Assembly (NCBI GenBank): GCA_001695595.3
Contig: MBPM02000205.1
Span: forward strand, 1-64,000
Length of the DNA: 64,000 nucleotides
From: Plasmopara viticola
Taxonomy: Eukaryota > Oomycota > Peronosporomycetes > Peronosporales > Peronosporaceae
Reading direction: 5' to 3'
How positions within the stretch are numbered: position 1 is the stretch's first letter; every line of letters begins with the position of its first letter. This document shows positions 31,401 to 44,260 of this stretch, one piece after another. The position numbers were made by a program, and so were the translations under genes. The notes beneath the pieces were generated by a model. That model was not told the DNA's origin, searched no databases, and was given only the letters and a program-made list of their open reading frames with translations.

Positions 31401-34380
31401 TTTTTGGATAACGGGTTTCGACGAAAGTCGCCTGATTTTTAAGAAGCAATGGAAGGGATGCAATCGAGTTCACCCAGGATGGACAAATCAAAATTTTGGA
31501 TCAACGTGGTAAAAAGTTTTGTATTCTTTCATGGAAGGGTTTACATCATAACTAGATACAAACTTCTCTTACTATCAAGCATAAGTTTGATATTCTTGAA
31601 CAAAATAGCCATCGGTTTACCAGTCTTTTTACGATAATAAATAAGGGTTGGATCGGTGTACGCCAACTCTTTACACGATCTTCTTGACTCGCTTAACAAT
31701 TTGTGCGCAGTGTTCTAGATGTAGTACGATCCCCGGTGTAACGATGGTCAAACCAGCTTTGCAGAGGATTGCACCCAACTAACAAATATTTCTCTGCTCC
31801 AAAATCAGTCTTTTCAAATGAGGCTTTTCACAAAAGAGGCTGCACTTGCCACAAAGGTTAAGCCTACGCCGTCGTCGGCAAGCTCAAGCAAGCTTTCTTG
31901 CCAGTGATCCTCTCGAGAGAGGAATACTCCAAAATGTCTCTACTCTCATCGTGGCCAAAAACGCGCGCCAATAGCTTTATCGCACAAATGGTGCACAACC
32001 ATCTTTTTCTTTGGGCAGCAAAAAATGAAGGGAGTGTTGTGCAGGCTACAATTAGCAGTTGCCTTGCACTTGTTGAGACTTTGAAAAAGCATCAGGCGAG
32101 AAAGAACGTTATGAAAACAGCCTTATTTCGCGGGCGTACGACCAAAAGCTGTAGGACTCATTAGGCATCATAAAAAATCAGGGAATTTTTTGTCTCTTGG
32201 GAGCGAAGGCCCAACTCAGCATACTTCTGTGAGAAAGACCACCCGAGGTTAAACGCACCAAGCCTTGGTAAGTTTCTCGACTGGGGTTACCGGGCCGAAG
32301 TCACTAGCAGAGTGGTTGGGCGAAGCTGTAGAACTCGCCCTCTGCCAAGTTTCGATAAGGGTTGCCGTCTATCGTTTATGCTGACAAAATCATACAGCAC
32401 CTTGTACAGAGGATATTTTCAAGAAAAAATAAGCTTCCGGCGAAAGACCTCTCACAACCCCTAGTCTTTAGAGTATGACTTGTGCAATCGAATGCACTTC
32501 AAAGACTATTCGGTATCGTTCCTTCCTATAATCCCGCATATACTGTCACTTTAACTCTGCGCTTTGGCAAAGGAAGATACTTCTTTTGGAATCTTTAAAA
32601 TGCCCCAATATGCAATCCGATGGGGCGCCTGTTTGAGCATTACTTGGATGAGAAACCATTTTTAACACAACAACTCGGCTTTACATTACGAGCCCTCCCC
32701 TGCTAAAACTTGAATTACATTTAGTCAGATATGATGTAGTATTATCTAGCACGCTTTAAGTCCAATACATAAAGTCGATCTGGTCATTATAGAGGTCAAA
32801 CATGCTGCAAAAAAAAAGTGGCAGGTAGCCGGCTCGCTTGACGATAAGTAAGCCTATGACGACGAGGTTTCGCAAGCTTCTATAGGTAATCCTGTACTAG
32901 AAGTGGCCTCTACGCCTAGGCCGCTTTTGCAAAAGGCTCTGCTAACTAAGGCTGCGGTACAAAGCTGCGTCTGTGCATAAAATAGCGAGCTTCAAGTGAA
33001 TTTTTCAAAACAAAGGGCTTTATAGAAAGTATACTTCACTGCAGCGAAGTACACGGGCTTGCTGTCTCCCTATCTAGGTGGTTCACAGACTCTCTATCTG
33101 CTGACGATGAACACGATGAACACTCGCCCGAAAAATCTGCTGTTAGGACTGCGAAGTTTCCTCATATTATCAGCAACGCTGTCAGAGGAACATTGTCGCT
33201 GATGGGCACCCCTTTTGAAGATGTCAGGCTTAGCGTCGGGTGCAAAAGTCCTCACCAAAAGAAATAATTATCAAAGCCAATTTATAGACCAAGGACGCCT
33301 TTTTATATAAGATCCTTGAAATATGGCTAAAAGGAGGAAGGTAAGAACAAAGACGACAACCAGGGAGTTTGCGACTCGCCCACTGAAGGGTACCGATACA
33401 AGTCGCCGTTCTGTGAGCGGACCATTTGCTCCCTGAACAGCGGGTCCTGTGAAAAAGAGAGTAAAGTTCTGAATGCATACTACTCTGACAATGCTGGCCA
33501 CCGCGCCAAGGCAGACTCCTCTACTTTGTGCGTCATGAAGGTATTTTAAGATTACCCGTCGCGTAGCATTTGTAAGCGTGAATCTGCTTTGAAGAAATTT
33601 GGTTCTATTGTGACATAACGGCAGCTAAGCACGTGCTTATTATGCATTAATAGAGAATTTTACTTGGCGCCGAATGAAATTTGGCGCCACGCTCGCCTGA
33701 GCCACAATTTTGTTAGCCCAAGTGTCGTAGATCGCGTGCTCACGAGTGACTAGTCTACTAGTTGCACATCCCATGTACTCCTTTTCTGCTTTATATTTGG
33801 ATGTCTAGGTAAAGCCTATCACCGTAAATCTCGAAAAGACGTAACAGTACGAGGTGCAGTCAATTTTCAATATCGATTTTGCTTTATTCTAAATGTGCGG
33901 GTAAAATACGAGTTTGAGCTGAACGAGTCGGCTGTGCTCATCGAAAAGGTTTTGGCCCAAATCACTAACAAATAGAAATCGACCCTTTGAGCAATAATGG
34001 TAGTACTCATGCTTTAGAAAAAAGTCTGCAGATTTTTAGTACTGCAAAGGATTTTTTTAAAGTATGAGAGCCTATACTCTGAACTTACACTTTGCGATAG
34101 GCTTCAGCAAAAGTCGATGTGCGTTTGGTACAAGCTCGTTCGGGTAAAATAGCGTCATTGACTGCCAACGGACAGCCGTCATGCAATCTATGGTCCGTAC
34201 CATAATTATCTTGTGAATACTGATGGCTATGTTCTTGATTGGTTTAAGAAGCGTTTCAATTTAGCAGTAACCAACTTTCGAATATAAATGTAGCTTTTAG
34301 TAATTCGAAATACCCAATTATAATCTAGATTTGTTGTTTTCTTAATTTCGTTTAGTATATTCCATTTGAATATTGGCTTT
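31400..34380. other. Retroelement-derived desert, no gene recognised
   Basis: The 88-codon frame at 31898-32164 (plus) has an ATG but no recognised family. The rest is broken in all frames. Possibly the 3' parts of the two opposed gypsy relics that flank it. Confidence 0.4.
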
Positions 34381-37300
34381 TAGCTATACGACACTAAATT
34401 GTGTATTGACCTCGATTTTTTCACGCATTGCGAACGGGCTAATATTCGCAAGCCGCTTAATTGTTTCTCCCCCATGAACTCCAGCGCACACTCAACGGGC
34501 TTGACAAATGCAAGGGACAGCAATATCGCCCGCATAGGAGGGCAGTAGTTGGTTGAGGTATGCGTCACATTTCTCCGTGCAAACTCAACAATCAAAAGCA
34601 CGCTGCGATAATCGCTTGGCCTTTCCGTGAGCGCACTGCGCAGCAGCACGATTTTTTCGCAGTGTCTGTTATCAGTTTGCGGGTGGTTCGGCACAAGTAT
34701 GTCCAGCCTAGTGCTAAATCACTAAAACCTCACGCAAAAAGTCGATAAAGTAGGGACTTGTCCTAAGAAAAAAAACTTAATGAGTCTATATAGGCTGAAG
34801 GCACGATAAAGAAACAGTGCTGCTGCCACCACACCGTCAATTGTGTCCGGTGCAGTCCTCAAGCAAGCTATTTTGCTCAAACAGTCAGTTAGGACAGCAA
34901 AATTTCCTAGCTTTTGGGCTCTTCAGGCGCAAAACCTATACTAATGAGCCGTCTGCAGTGCAATGACAACAACGAGCTTGCCAATGAGTTATTAAATTGG
35001 TGAGGATCCAGCTCGTCGATTCACTTCATATGTGTGTACATATGTGCATGCCCACTTATTATATTTGAGCGGTGTTTTCGAAGCATAAGGCTCTTATCGA
35101 GCGAGAAGACCGTCACGTAGGAAGTTACTATCAGCCTAAAAAATACAATACCAAAATCTTTATTATAAAAAAGCACTTCACGTGATGGATGCCTGATCGA
35201 TACTGTAATACAATAGCCTGTAATTCTATGAGAACCGATGTAGCCTCGCGCTTAGCCGTGTCGACAATTCCTCGTACGAAAAATAAGCTCAGGGCTTCCC
35301 AGAGCTACAGCAGAGATACGCTCGGGTCATCTAATGCATACGCGGCACACAAACGATCCATTTCGTACGAGGACACAGTTGTGATATAAGCTAGCTCAAG
35401 GTTCAAACGACGCAATAGTTTATCAGCCTAAACATTGTGCCTATCTGGCTTTTACTTTGTCTCGAACGTGGCCTTCACGAGAAAAAATACGCATTAGGCC
35501 ATCCTTTGCGAGAGACGAGACAAGTCAATTACCGTGCGTAGCGTCGCACGATTTGTATAAAACACAAGCGTCTTTGTTTATAGTAGATTAATCTAGAAGC
35601 TGGCAAGAGTACACTTTACCGTAAGTATCTTGGCCTTGACACATTTGCGCGACCTGCAGCATACTTGTATCGACAATTGGCAAGGTCCTTAAGCCTTTCT
35701 TCATCAAAGAAACCGACAAAACCATGATAGCCTATACTTTTTCGGGGTCAGCCCAATAGCTATGCTTTTCAATGAAGTCCACGTCTAAACGCAATAAATC
35801 ACTCATCTGCATAAGCGCAAGTATTATTTGTGCACGTTGATTTGAGAGTTGGTGGCTAATAAAATGAAACGCTTGTCCTTCGGTGCTCTGCACAACTATG
35901 AATGAAACACCATGAAAATATGCCTGCACGTACGTCTTAAACAACACCGTCACCAGGCGACTTATTGTTGCAGGCGCACCCAAACGCTCTTAAAACACTA
36001 TAAGCTATACCACTGGAAGAATTGACAGCCGTCAATGGTATGTCTTTTTCTGTCATAAGAATCTAATAGTACCTGTCAAGGAAGCCGATTGCACTGTACA
36101 TCGAATACCCCACTATATTGCCTTTTAGCACATTCTTACTTAGAATTGGCACCCGGTGGGCTTGTCTAGCTTATTATAGTCGTGTACGGTTAGTCGCTTG
36201 CCATTTGATTTCTTGACACAGAGACGCAATACGTCGCCGCGAAATGCGGAGAATGATTTTGCCTCATGTTCTGTACAACAAAATCCGTCAACGCGACCAC
36301 CGTAAACACCAATCCTGTGTTATGCAGTATTTTACTATATGACCCAAGCAATGCGTTGAAGTACACATCGATCAGGTGATGACACCGAACGCATGCCTTG
36401 TGAGACCATACACGGATCAATTCCTGCATTATGTAGTTCGCGTTAGATGCCATTACTTATACTGATAGCATCGAGCGCTGACATGAATGTCTCTCTCCAC
36501 TTCAGGCCATCCAATCGCCAGAATAATATGGTTCCATTTTGCGCCTTCGACCAAATTCGCTTTATCTTATACGGATATATAACCGGGCGTTATCGTCTTT
36601 TATCGATACTTCAAATTTGGTTTCTAGTTGTCAAAGACAGACAATCTGTGCTGCTTTGTTAATGTCATGCATCACCGACTTCTCCTGGAAAGGATCGAAG
36701 ATTTGATAAGAGCTCTAAGTCGTATTTATGTCGACATTATCGTGATCATCATCAGCGCTTCTTTTTTCTAGAAGAGATGGGCCGAAATTAAAGCTCCACT
36801 GGGTATAAAAATGCTTCGCACTTGAATTCTTTGAATCACAGCCAACTCGGTGTTTGTGGCGTTACATCCATAAAATACCTCAGATAGTGTTGCATCTCAC
36901 GCCCAGGTCCAACATCAAAAAGCGTTGGAGCTATTGAGGTTGAAAAACTTTGCACTAAAGTATCGTGATCATGAATCTAGTAAGTCTTGTTTCTGTCGTT
37001 TAGTAGACAATGACATTGTCGCAACCTATGCTCGTTAAGTCATCAAAAAAGGTTAAAATCCTTTGACAGCTGAACGTCGATCCATCATGCTTGACGCTAG
37101 TAGTCCATGGCTTATCTAGAATTTACTTAACAATCAGCAAGCCAAACTCACAAGCAATGAAGATCAAGCTTTTCGGTGCTGCGCCTTGTCGACATCTAGC
37201 TCGAGACTTGCTAAGACCCAGCTCAACCTTAGTAAATTGCCTCGCGTATAGTGAGTGCTGGCGTTTCTTTGTAAATTACCGGACAATTCGTTAGCTGTGA

Positions 37301-37560
37301 GCCTTTTTTAATTTGAGTTAAGGGTAGTTCTGCGCAAACGATTAATGACATCACCGATGCTGATTTGATGAATGTTCATATGTTGCTCAACAGCTCGAAG
37401 TTCTTCTTTTTTATCATCAGCATAGCCGAGACATACGAGGTCCGAAGCGCCTTTATGTGCGGATATCTCTTTATTCGTGCTGCATGAATGTGGAGCTGGG
37501 CATTTACTACCACAGCTACGGCCCAATAAGATGAGGCCAAGTGCTCACGGATTGCCTCCA
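34380..37560 (-). mobile_element. Ty3/gypsy pol relic, minus strand (RT and integrase parts)
   Basis: At 35983-35732 the minus strand reads GAPATISRLVTVLF, then YFHGVSF where the YFDDIFV catalytic motif is expected (both Asp lost), and ends in WADPEKV. This is the oomycete gypsy RT pattern APATFSRLV...YFDDIFVHSRA...RADPEKV. At 34694-34380 it reads HPQTDNRHCEKI, ALTERPSDYRSVLL and VEFARRNVTHTSTNY, the HPQTDGQTERVNR...LP..EFA.NN..H.ST integrase core end. The order RT then integrase on the minus strand is right for one element. Stops and lost Asp residues make it dead. It faces the plus-strand relic A. Confidence 0.65.
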
Positions 37561-37619
37561 TCTAGGCCTCGCCTAACTTCCGACAGCCCTTACAATCAGT
37601 ATTTATAATCTCGTCTGAG

Positions 37620-38920
37620 AGGAAGTTACAAGCCATCTCAGCGAAAAAAAATTGTCGCTTGGCCAAAGGCTACAAGCTTTTTTTTTGAAGCGTTGAAAAA
37701 TTTCGAGGTACGCATCACTGAGTGGCGCGAATATATTACGTAACTTGACACTTCAGCTTATCCCAAATACTACACACTTGTGTGCTCATACATTTAGCTC
37801 TAAGACGACTGGAGTCGTTCTCTGTTGCTCCGTTCGCATCAAGGCAAACATCATGACCGCCTCAACCGCTCCGATATGCATAAAGGTAATCTTAATGTTT
37901 TTATCTTTACAAGGCTTATGCTCAATATGAGTGGCTTCGGTTTAGGCGCCATACCAGACAATTGAGACATAGTATTGCGTAAGCGGAACTTTATGGCATC
38001 CAAAAAGTGATGCAAACGTCATGATAAATTTGTGTCCTATACCATTGGAGAATCAAGCCCCAACCTCAGTATCGAAAGTGATGAATTCGAGCCATTACAC
38101 CAAAAGTGCTTGTTTGACATTATCAGACACGGTTTTGTTATGTCATTGTATTGTATTGTATTGTATTACGTTATCGCGTTGCCAAGTTATGCACGTGCTA
38201 GGCTCAGTCTGGCTAGTCCACGGCATAGAGTGGTGTCCACATACGTCGGGTCTCGTTCGGCGTGCAGTGCAGCCAGCACCGAGGTCGTGAGGGTCTTCCA
38301 TTATTTTGTTTAGCTCCGACTTGGTAAGAGCCCAGGTGGCGCCCTGGTGCTGGAGACCGTCGCGTCGAGGGTGAGACTCGTTAGAGACCTGCAGATGCCC
38401 GAGAGCACCTGCCCGGAGCGCGCGAGCATTTAGCCCCCGCGCTTGGAAGGAGGGCGTCACCCCAACCTTTTCCGAGCTTGTCATGTAGAGTGTAAAAGCC
38501 GTCGGCGTCATCGGCACTGACGACTCAGTAATCCAAGCTAAAAAGACTTCATTATCAAAACCAAAGCTACTTTCAGACGCACATTGATCGCGCCAAATCC
38601 TTTTTCGACATAAATATTGTACCCTCTCACAGCCATGCATGAATTTGAAGTTTTTCAGTCTATCTTTTATATTCTGAGCGCGCTGCTTCATCCTCAAAGG
38701 ATCAGCCTAACATACTCAAAGCAGATTTATCACGAGGGCTATCGGCTTTTTGTTTAAAAAGCGCTCTTAGCTCTATCCTTGCTTTAGATGATAACGAGTC
38801 ACGGATCGCTCTCTGTTCAAATTCAAGAATTAAAAGTGTAGTGCATATACTTAACCCTCTTATTATTATTCGGGAATTAAGACTTACTAATAACGTGAGG
38901 TGCTGCATATAATCAATACT
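37620..38920 (-). pseudogene. Unidentified decayed gene interrupted by a LINE-derived insertion
   Basis: Minus-strand coding can be followed from about 38900 to 38490 (a RIELRALFKQKADSPRDKSA segment, then MKQRAQNIKDRLKNFKF and ESSFGFDNEVFLAWITE). It resumes on the far side of the 38.15-38.48 kb insertion (KTVSDNVKQALL, then WLEFITFDTEVGA and KFIMTFASLFGCHKV) down to about 37750. There are stop codons on both sides. I do not recognise the family. The two halves fit one original gene, so the element landed inside it. Confidence 0.4.
38147..38478 (-). mobile_element. Short LINE-derived non-autonomous element, copy 3
   Basis: Same structure as the copy at 11.73 kb, about 95 per cent identical by eye, with the pentanucleotide tail (TGTAT repeated four times on the plus strand) at 38146-38168. 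A short duplication, TGTCAT, is seen at 38141-38146 and 38479-38484. It splits an older minus-strand pseudogene. Confidence 0.88.
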
Positions 38921-39386
38921 TGCCAGTCAGCTTCACCACTATAGTAGCTTACGGCTTAAAGATCGTCAGAATGTCTCTGGAGGTGCACAAGTAAGAGTAC
39001 CGAATCTGCTCATACTCCAAACACCAACTACTTGATTTCGTTTAAAACGTGCAGACAAATTTCATATTTATCGTAAAAAATATTTCTTTTGGGAAGCGTC
39101 AATCTTTCAGCTGGGTGCTTAGACAATCACTCCGATGGCCTCATCACGTCAGGTCTTTTAGTAACAATAATGCGGGGTTGCAATGTTTGCTACTACCTCT
39201 CACATTACTTGCTCAAAAATAAAAAAGTGCTATATAAATTATAACTGCGAAGGTACAGTTTAACATATTTATTTACGTGCGACAAGCCGATAAAGGACTC
39301 ACCCCGTTTTAGCTACAAGAAACAAGCCTTAATTCCACAAAGCTTTTGAAACAAAGATTGAAACCAAGATATCTTCTGCGCAGCGT
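38920..39386. other. 3' flank of the kinase gene, no gene seen
   Basis: AT-rich spacer of about 470 bp. Confidence 0.4.
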
Positions 39387-40610
39387 CTAAAAGTCTTGAA
39401 AATCGTCAGCTCGAGCGCTTAGACAAAAACAGTCATCGCGTCGAACACGTTTGACGAGATCGCTCGATCGAAGTTTGAGCGAAACCACTGGCGCGTTCGT
39501 GAAATCGTCATCAAAATTGTCAGTGCATTCGCAGCCATGACATGAGGGTACGATCGGTGGCGTGATTTGACGTCGAAGCAATTCCTCCCAGTTCATCGAC
39601 AGCGTAAAGAACGGATGCTTCATAGCCTGCAAGACCGTGAGACGACTGTCAGGATTGACACACAACAAACTCTTCAGCAGGGACGTTGCATGGCCCGAGA
39701 GGTACGGTGGATACCACACACGGCCTTGCTGGATCAATTGAAAAAGTCGATTCATGTCTTTACACTGAAATGGTGGAGAACCTGTCAATAGTTCATAAAT
39801 GAAGCAGCCAAAGGACCACATGTCTGTCTCCATGCCGTGTCCGGTCTTGTTGACCATCTCGGGTGACAAGTACTCCGGTGAGCCACAAAAAGAGTATGTA
39901 CGCTGTCCAGAACCCATATCTTGTTTAGCAAACCCAAAGTCGGCCAGCTTCACGTGTCCATGGGCATCCAGCAGCACATTTTCAGGTTTCAAATCACGAT
40001 ATACGATACCATTTGCGTGCAGCTCACTTAGAGCCGCGAGCACTTCCGCAGAGTAAAATCGTGTTGTATTCTCGTCAAACTTTTGCGAATATTGCTGCTG
40101 CAAGTGGAAAAAGAGTTCACCTCCTTGGCAATACTCAAGCACAAAGTTGAGATCGCGGTCCGTCTGGAAAGCCGAGTGAAGCTTGACGATAAAAGGATGA
40201 CCATTCATTTTTTCAAGCACTTTTTTTTCAGTAAGCGTGTGTGCAACCTGCTTGCGTTGTAGCAGCTTGCTCTTATCAAGAGTCTTCACGACATATACGT
40301 CTTGAGTTTCAGTGTGACGGGCCAGCGCAACCTGACGCGCGAACGTGCCACGGCCAATCACTTTGAGCAGCTTGAGCCGATGCGGATCGATAGCGGCTGC
40401 AGACTCGCTCTTGGGACTTGCAGAGCTGCTCAAGGCAACAGTCGACCTGGGAGTCGTGAGATTGTCGGTCAAGACACCAGAGACCTCTTCCACTTTCCGC
40501 GTAGGAGACAATGGACGCTTCTTTGTGGCGATGCTAGCGTGCGACTCACTTGTCGTCTGCAAGGTCAGATCGCTGCGGTCTACTGGCACAGAAGTAAGCA
40601 CTGCCGCCAT
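39387..40610 (-). CDS. AGC-family Ser/Thr protein kinase
   Basis: 407 residues, intronless, ATG start. Residues 1-78 are a Ser/Thr-rich tail. The kinase domain covers about 80-336. The glycine loop is GRGTFA (86-91, third Gly replaced by Ala), followed by the ATP Lys109, helix-C Glu128, YRDLKPEN (catalytic Asp206), DFG 224-226, and activation loop TYSFCGSPEYLSPE with Ser240 at the position of PKA Thr197. An AGC C-tail follows, with PPIVP and NFDDDF (365-370). The last four residues are FQDF, a hydrophobic motif ending the chain exactly as in PKA catalytic subunits, where it docks on the own N-lobe or PDK1. All catalytic residues are present, so it should be active after PDK1-type phosphorylation. 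Codon use and GC content are clearly higher than the surrounding desert. It may be a PKA-like or oomycete-specific AGC kinase. Confidence 0.93.
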   Translation of the reverse strand: MAAVLTSVPVDRSDLTLQTTSESHASIATKKRPLSPTRKVEEVSGVLTDNLTTPRSTVALSSSASPKSESAAAIDPHRLKLLKVIGRGTFARQVALARHTETQDVYVVKTLDKSKLLQRKQVAHTLTEKKVLEKMNGHPFIVKLHSAFQTDRDLNFVLEYCQGGELFFHLQQQYSQKFDENTTRFYSAEVLAALSELHANGIVYRDLKPENVLLDAHGHVKLADFGFAKQDMGSGQRTYSFCGSPEYLSPEMVNKTGHGMETDMWSFGCFIYELLTGSPPFQCKDMNRLFQLIQQGRVWYPPYLSGHATSLLKSLLCVNPDSRLTVLQAMKHPFFTLSMNWEELLRRQITPPIVPSCHGCECTDNFDDDFTNAPVVSLKLRSSDLVKRVRRDDCFCLSARADDFQDF

Positions 40611-42245
40611 CTCGCTTGCTGATTCAGTGTGGTAATGGCACGAATTGTGACGAGGTGAGTGATCAAAAGAGCGACCGCTCGTATGGATTGAGCTCTGTGA
40701 GTCTCAAGTGATTGTGGCACAGCGCATGGTTTGTCTATTGAGGCCTCTTTTATGGCGCATTGAGCGCATTGCGGGAAAGACGTTCGCGGTACAAGATCAT
40801 TTCTATGGCGGTTTGTATTGAGCGGCACATAGCGACTTCTGCTTGATTAAACCAATCAAAGAGCGTTTAGATTTGAGAAAGAAAAAAAAACACTTTTAGA
40901 AGAAAAAAAGCTTATTGTGATCGTCAGCTTGCTAAATATGGAGAGAAATCAGTAGAAGGGGTAGGCCAGTGCTAAAAACTGTCCATATAGCATCCACTAA
41001 AATGCCTCATAGATTACAAGATCAGCTTCTTGTATCAAGTTGATACTATCAACTAAGCGAATTTTAAATCAAATGTTCTATAGTTTCACAATATATGAAG
41101 GCCGACGAGTAAATGGCAGTTCGACCAGCGGCTGCGATATCCATGAAGCTCACTCTGCAATATTGCATGGCTACAAATTTACATGTCGTTAAAGCAACGC
41201 GAATTAGGAAGTGAGTGCGTCTCTCGGAGCGCATAGCGAGCTTTCTACTGCATCGTACCCAGTTAGGCGTGTAAACAGTCTGTTATTAAATACCAAGTCA
41301 ATTAACTTGTGGCCAAAAAATAATTTCCACAGAATCATCTGGCGTCGCTTTAAACTTCTTCCAACGGTCGTGTGTTATGGAGTTAGTCATGGCATGCAAA
41401 GTCAAGCAGCTATTTTTCCTGGCCGAATGCTTTTATCTTATTGTATAAGCAAGCGCGCTCATTTTCGCAGCTCCGATCTGAGCAGTCATTGCTGCGAAAT
41501 TGACACAATCTACGTCGTATTCGCTGGAAACTCTGCAGCGAGTAGATTTGGAGGAAGTGGCGACACAATACCTATATAGAGGCGTTAATAATATGGCTTT
41601 TATTACGATTCTTTGTGCTTCAATGATTAGCTCTCCCAGAAAAGGCGCAAATAATGCTTGCGCTGTGCTGCGGCGCAACGGTAAGCCACAAGCGCTCGCT
41701 TTCAAAGCCGCTACTCTAAGCGGAGCCAGCCAGAAATAAGCGAACTTCAAAGCTGCTTGAAAGGTATAACTACTTCAGGTAATATATAACCAGACAAAGT
41801 CGATGGGTGCTTTAAGTGGCGCCTTAAATGCTGGTTGGCAACGGTGTGAAGGCGGTCTCAAGTTCACTTTTGTTCACGCTTATACTCAATCTTTTTCATC
41901 TGTCACACAATAAAATCAAGAAGAGGTTGTAGCGAACAGGTAGTGTTTGAAAGCAACTCTAGGCGATAATATATTGATTTGTGTGAAGTAAGATTGTGGT
42001 GGAGATTATAGGACAATTAAGTATTAATTATTAGAACACTTGGTACCAATTTATAAGAGTGGCACACCTACTTGAAGCAATTGCATTTAATTCGTAGAAT
42101 ATAAATACTTAAATGGTTGATGCCAAGGTGGTCTTTTGCCGAAGTTTCGTGCGTAGGACAATAGAAAGAAGCAGCTTAATTTGTAAGACAATTGATACTG
42201 CAAGCTAACCTAACAAATCAGAATTTGTCGATTATTTATATGTGT
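40611..42245. other. Kinase upstream region and intergenic DNA, no gene recognised
   Basis: The first 250 bp upstream of the kinase ATG are GC-richer and probably hold its promoter. Initiator-like TCAC words occur, but none stands out. From 40.9 to 42.2 kb only motif-free short frames are seen. Confidence 0.4.
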
Positions 42246-42249
42246 AATT

Positions 42250-42775
42250 TCATATGAGCGCAAAGTCTTCATTGATTCTCCTAAATCTTGACGATTCATA
42301 AATCTTAAACTCCGCCAACTTGGCTGAAGTGTACAGCTCTAAATAAGAGCGGTATAAATCAATTTCGCACAGCCGATGGAGAAGGGTCGGCATCGACACG
42401 GACTCCTGCGAAATCCGCACCGATACCGGCGGATAAGTCCAGGTCGTCATGTCTTCAAAATGACGATTATCATGCAGGTCTCGCAGAAATATTGAAGAAA
42501 CTTTAGGAATTTCTTTCAAACTGAAAGGAAGCTGAGTAATGGTAAAGAGCGCCAGCGTGCTATTAACCTTTCTATGTCACCTCTAGAAAGCTTTAGTATC
42601 TTTGCGTCTAGGCTGAGCCGTGGCAACAGAATAACTTGTGACGCCATCGCAGACTACGCTCTTGATGTCTCCACGAAAACTGGTGGCCAACCTCATGGCT
42701 GTTCTTCACAATGTGGCTCTCGCTCGATCCAAGACCAGAAAATGCCTGGTTCGAAATCAATTCGATACGATGTGA
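42250..42775 (-). pseudogene. Fragment of an unidentified protein-coding gene
   Basis: Minus-strand coding is read from about 42770 (AMRLATSFRGDIKSVV, then VTSYSVATAQPRRKD) and, after a frame change near 42575, as LALFTITQLPFSLKEI, DNRHFEDMTTWTYPP and LLHRLCEIDLYRSYLELY. It ends at a stop at 42250. The composition is that of a normal host protein, but there is no ATG in the open part and no known motif. It is probably a duplicated gene fragment. Confidence 0.35.
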
Positions 42776-42779
42776 GGCA

Positions 42780-44260
42780 GCCTAAGATAGGTCATTAAAT
42801 CGGACGAGCAATCGCTTTCAAAAGTGTTACTGCCCTAGCAATACACACCCGATTGGGCGTGTAAAAGTTGAGTGAACTGGACGCCCCACTGACCGAAAAA
42901 GCACCAAAGTCTAATGAGGGGTACGGAACCCGATCCCAAAACGGGTCAATTTAGCTACCGGCGTCACGTGCTAGAGATAGCTAAGTTTTAGCGCATGGGT
43001 TTCGATTGCTCGATTTTAACGCGCACAATACGTATAGTCGTTTCGGGTCCAAAAAGCTTTTGAAAGCTTTCGTGCAAAGCAAAACTGCTGAATGGCTGAT
43101 GTGGTGCACATACACGATACTGTAATGCTAACCAAAAGTAGCTGGCGCGCGGGCTGTTCGGCAAAAAGAAGCTGTGAGTTAATATTTACAATTTAGAGAC
43201 AGCGCTGCGAGAGGATAGTGCATCCCACTCGTTAAGGCTGTGGTTTCTAGCGATGTGAAGATGTGAGGCTTAGTATTCTGCGATCTTACTTATTAAGTAC
43301 CGCAAATCGATATTACAAAAAACAAGAAGAATCATGTCGTAATCAACCGCTAACAAACGTGTGCCAGCTCATTCTTGATTGTTTCAAATTTGGCACGAAC
43401 AATTAGCAATGTACATTTCCAGACTCAAGCACCGTAATGATGGCAAAGATGGACGCCATCATGATGGAAAACTTGCAGCAATATAAAGAGCTCACTCATC
43501 CACATAGTCCCATAGCTGGAATGTAAGACCAGAATTGGAACAAATGTGTTTGAAGAGATGTTTAATGCGCACAAATCATCGTAAGAGATTATCAAAGTTT
43601 ATTGAGCCGAGAGCTGGGTCATGGTGAAAGCAGAGAGTGTTTACCATAAATCTTGTATTTATAAGTAGCTGATTATAATGGTTGTATTGGTGCCCAAATC
43701 ATTGCAACCGAGCTAAATCAATTGGCATAAGTGCTTTCAGGTCTACTTACCACGCTGAAAAAGTAACGTTTTTAGTACTGATGGCAAAGAATGCGGATAG
43801 CAGTAGCTAAAACTCAATGTCTCAGTCACCGTGTCAAATACGCTGCAAGTGTTTCATGACAGAGTACGCATAATTCCGGCTCCCGTGCTTTGACGCGCAA
43901 ACTACAACTAAGCGCCAACTTTGCAGGATTTGCCAATTTGATTTGTCATAGCTGAAGTTGATTTTCTCATTCAGACAAGTTTTATGTAAGAAAAAATGGT
44001 GTCTTGCTGATAGGATGATTAAAATAACGAAGGCAACTAGTGCACGACAGGTAGTTACATCAAAATGTATGTAATCGTTGTCTAAATATTGACTCAAACC
44101 TAGTGTATGTACATCATTCCATGTAATACAGGAAAAGTATCCTCAATACAAAACTGAGAATGATGTCTCAAATTGCAACCTTATGCACACATTAATCTCT
44201 TTGTACCGAGGATAGCAAAAAATTGCATCAAAGTATTGTGTTCTTTCTATTCGCATCCTC
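42780..44260. other. No gene recognised
   Basis: Broken in all frames. Words such as GATTGGGCGTGTAAAAGTTGAG near 42850 hint at old LTR sequence, but no pair was found. Confidence 0.35.

Noticed and set aside
39567..40635. Plus-strand frames opposite the kinase
   Set aside because: Shadows of the intact minus-strand kinase gene.
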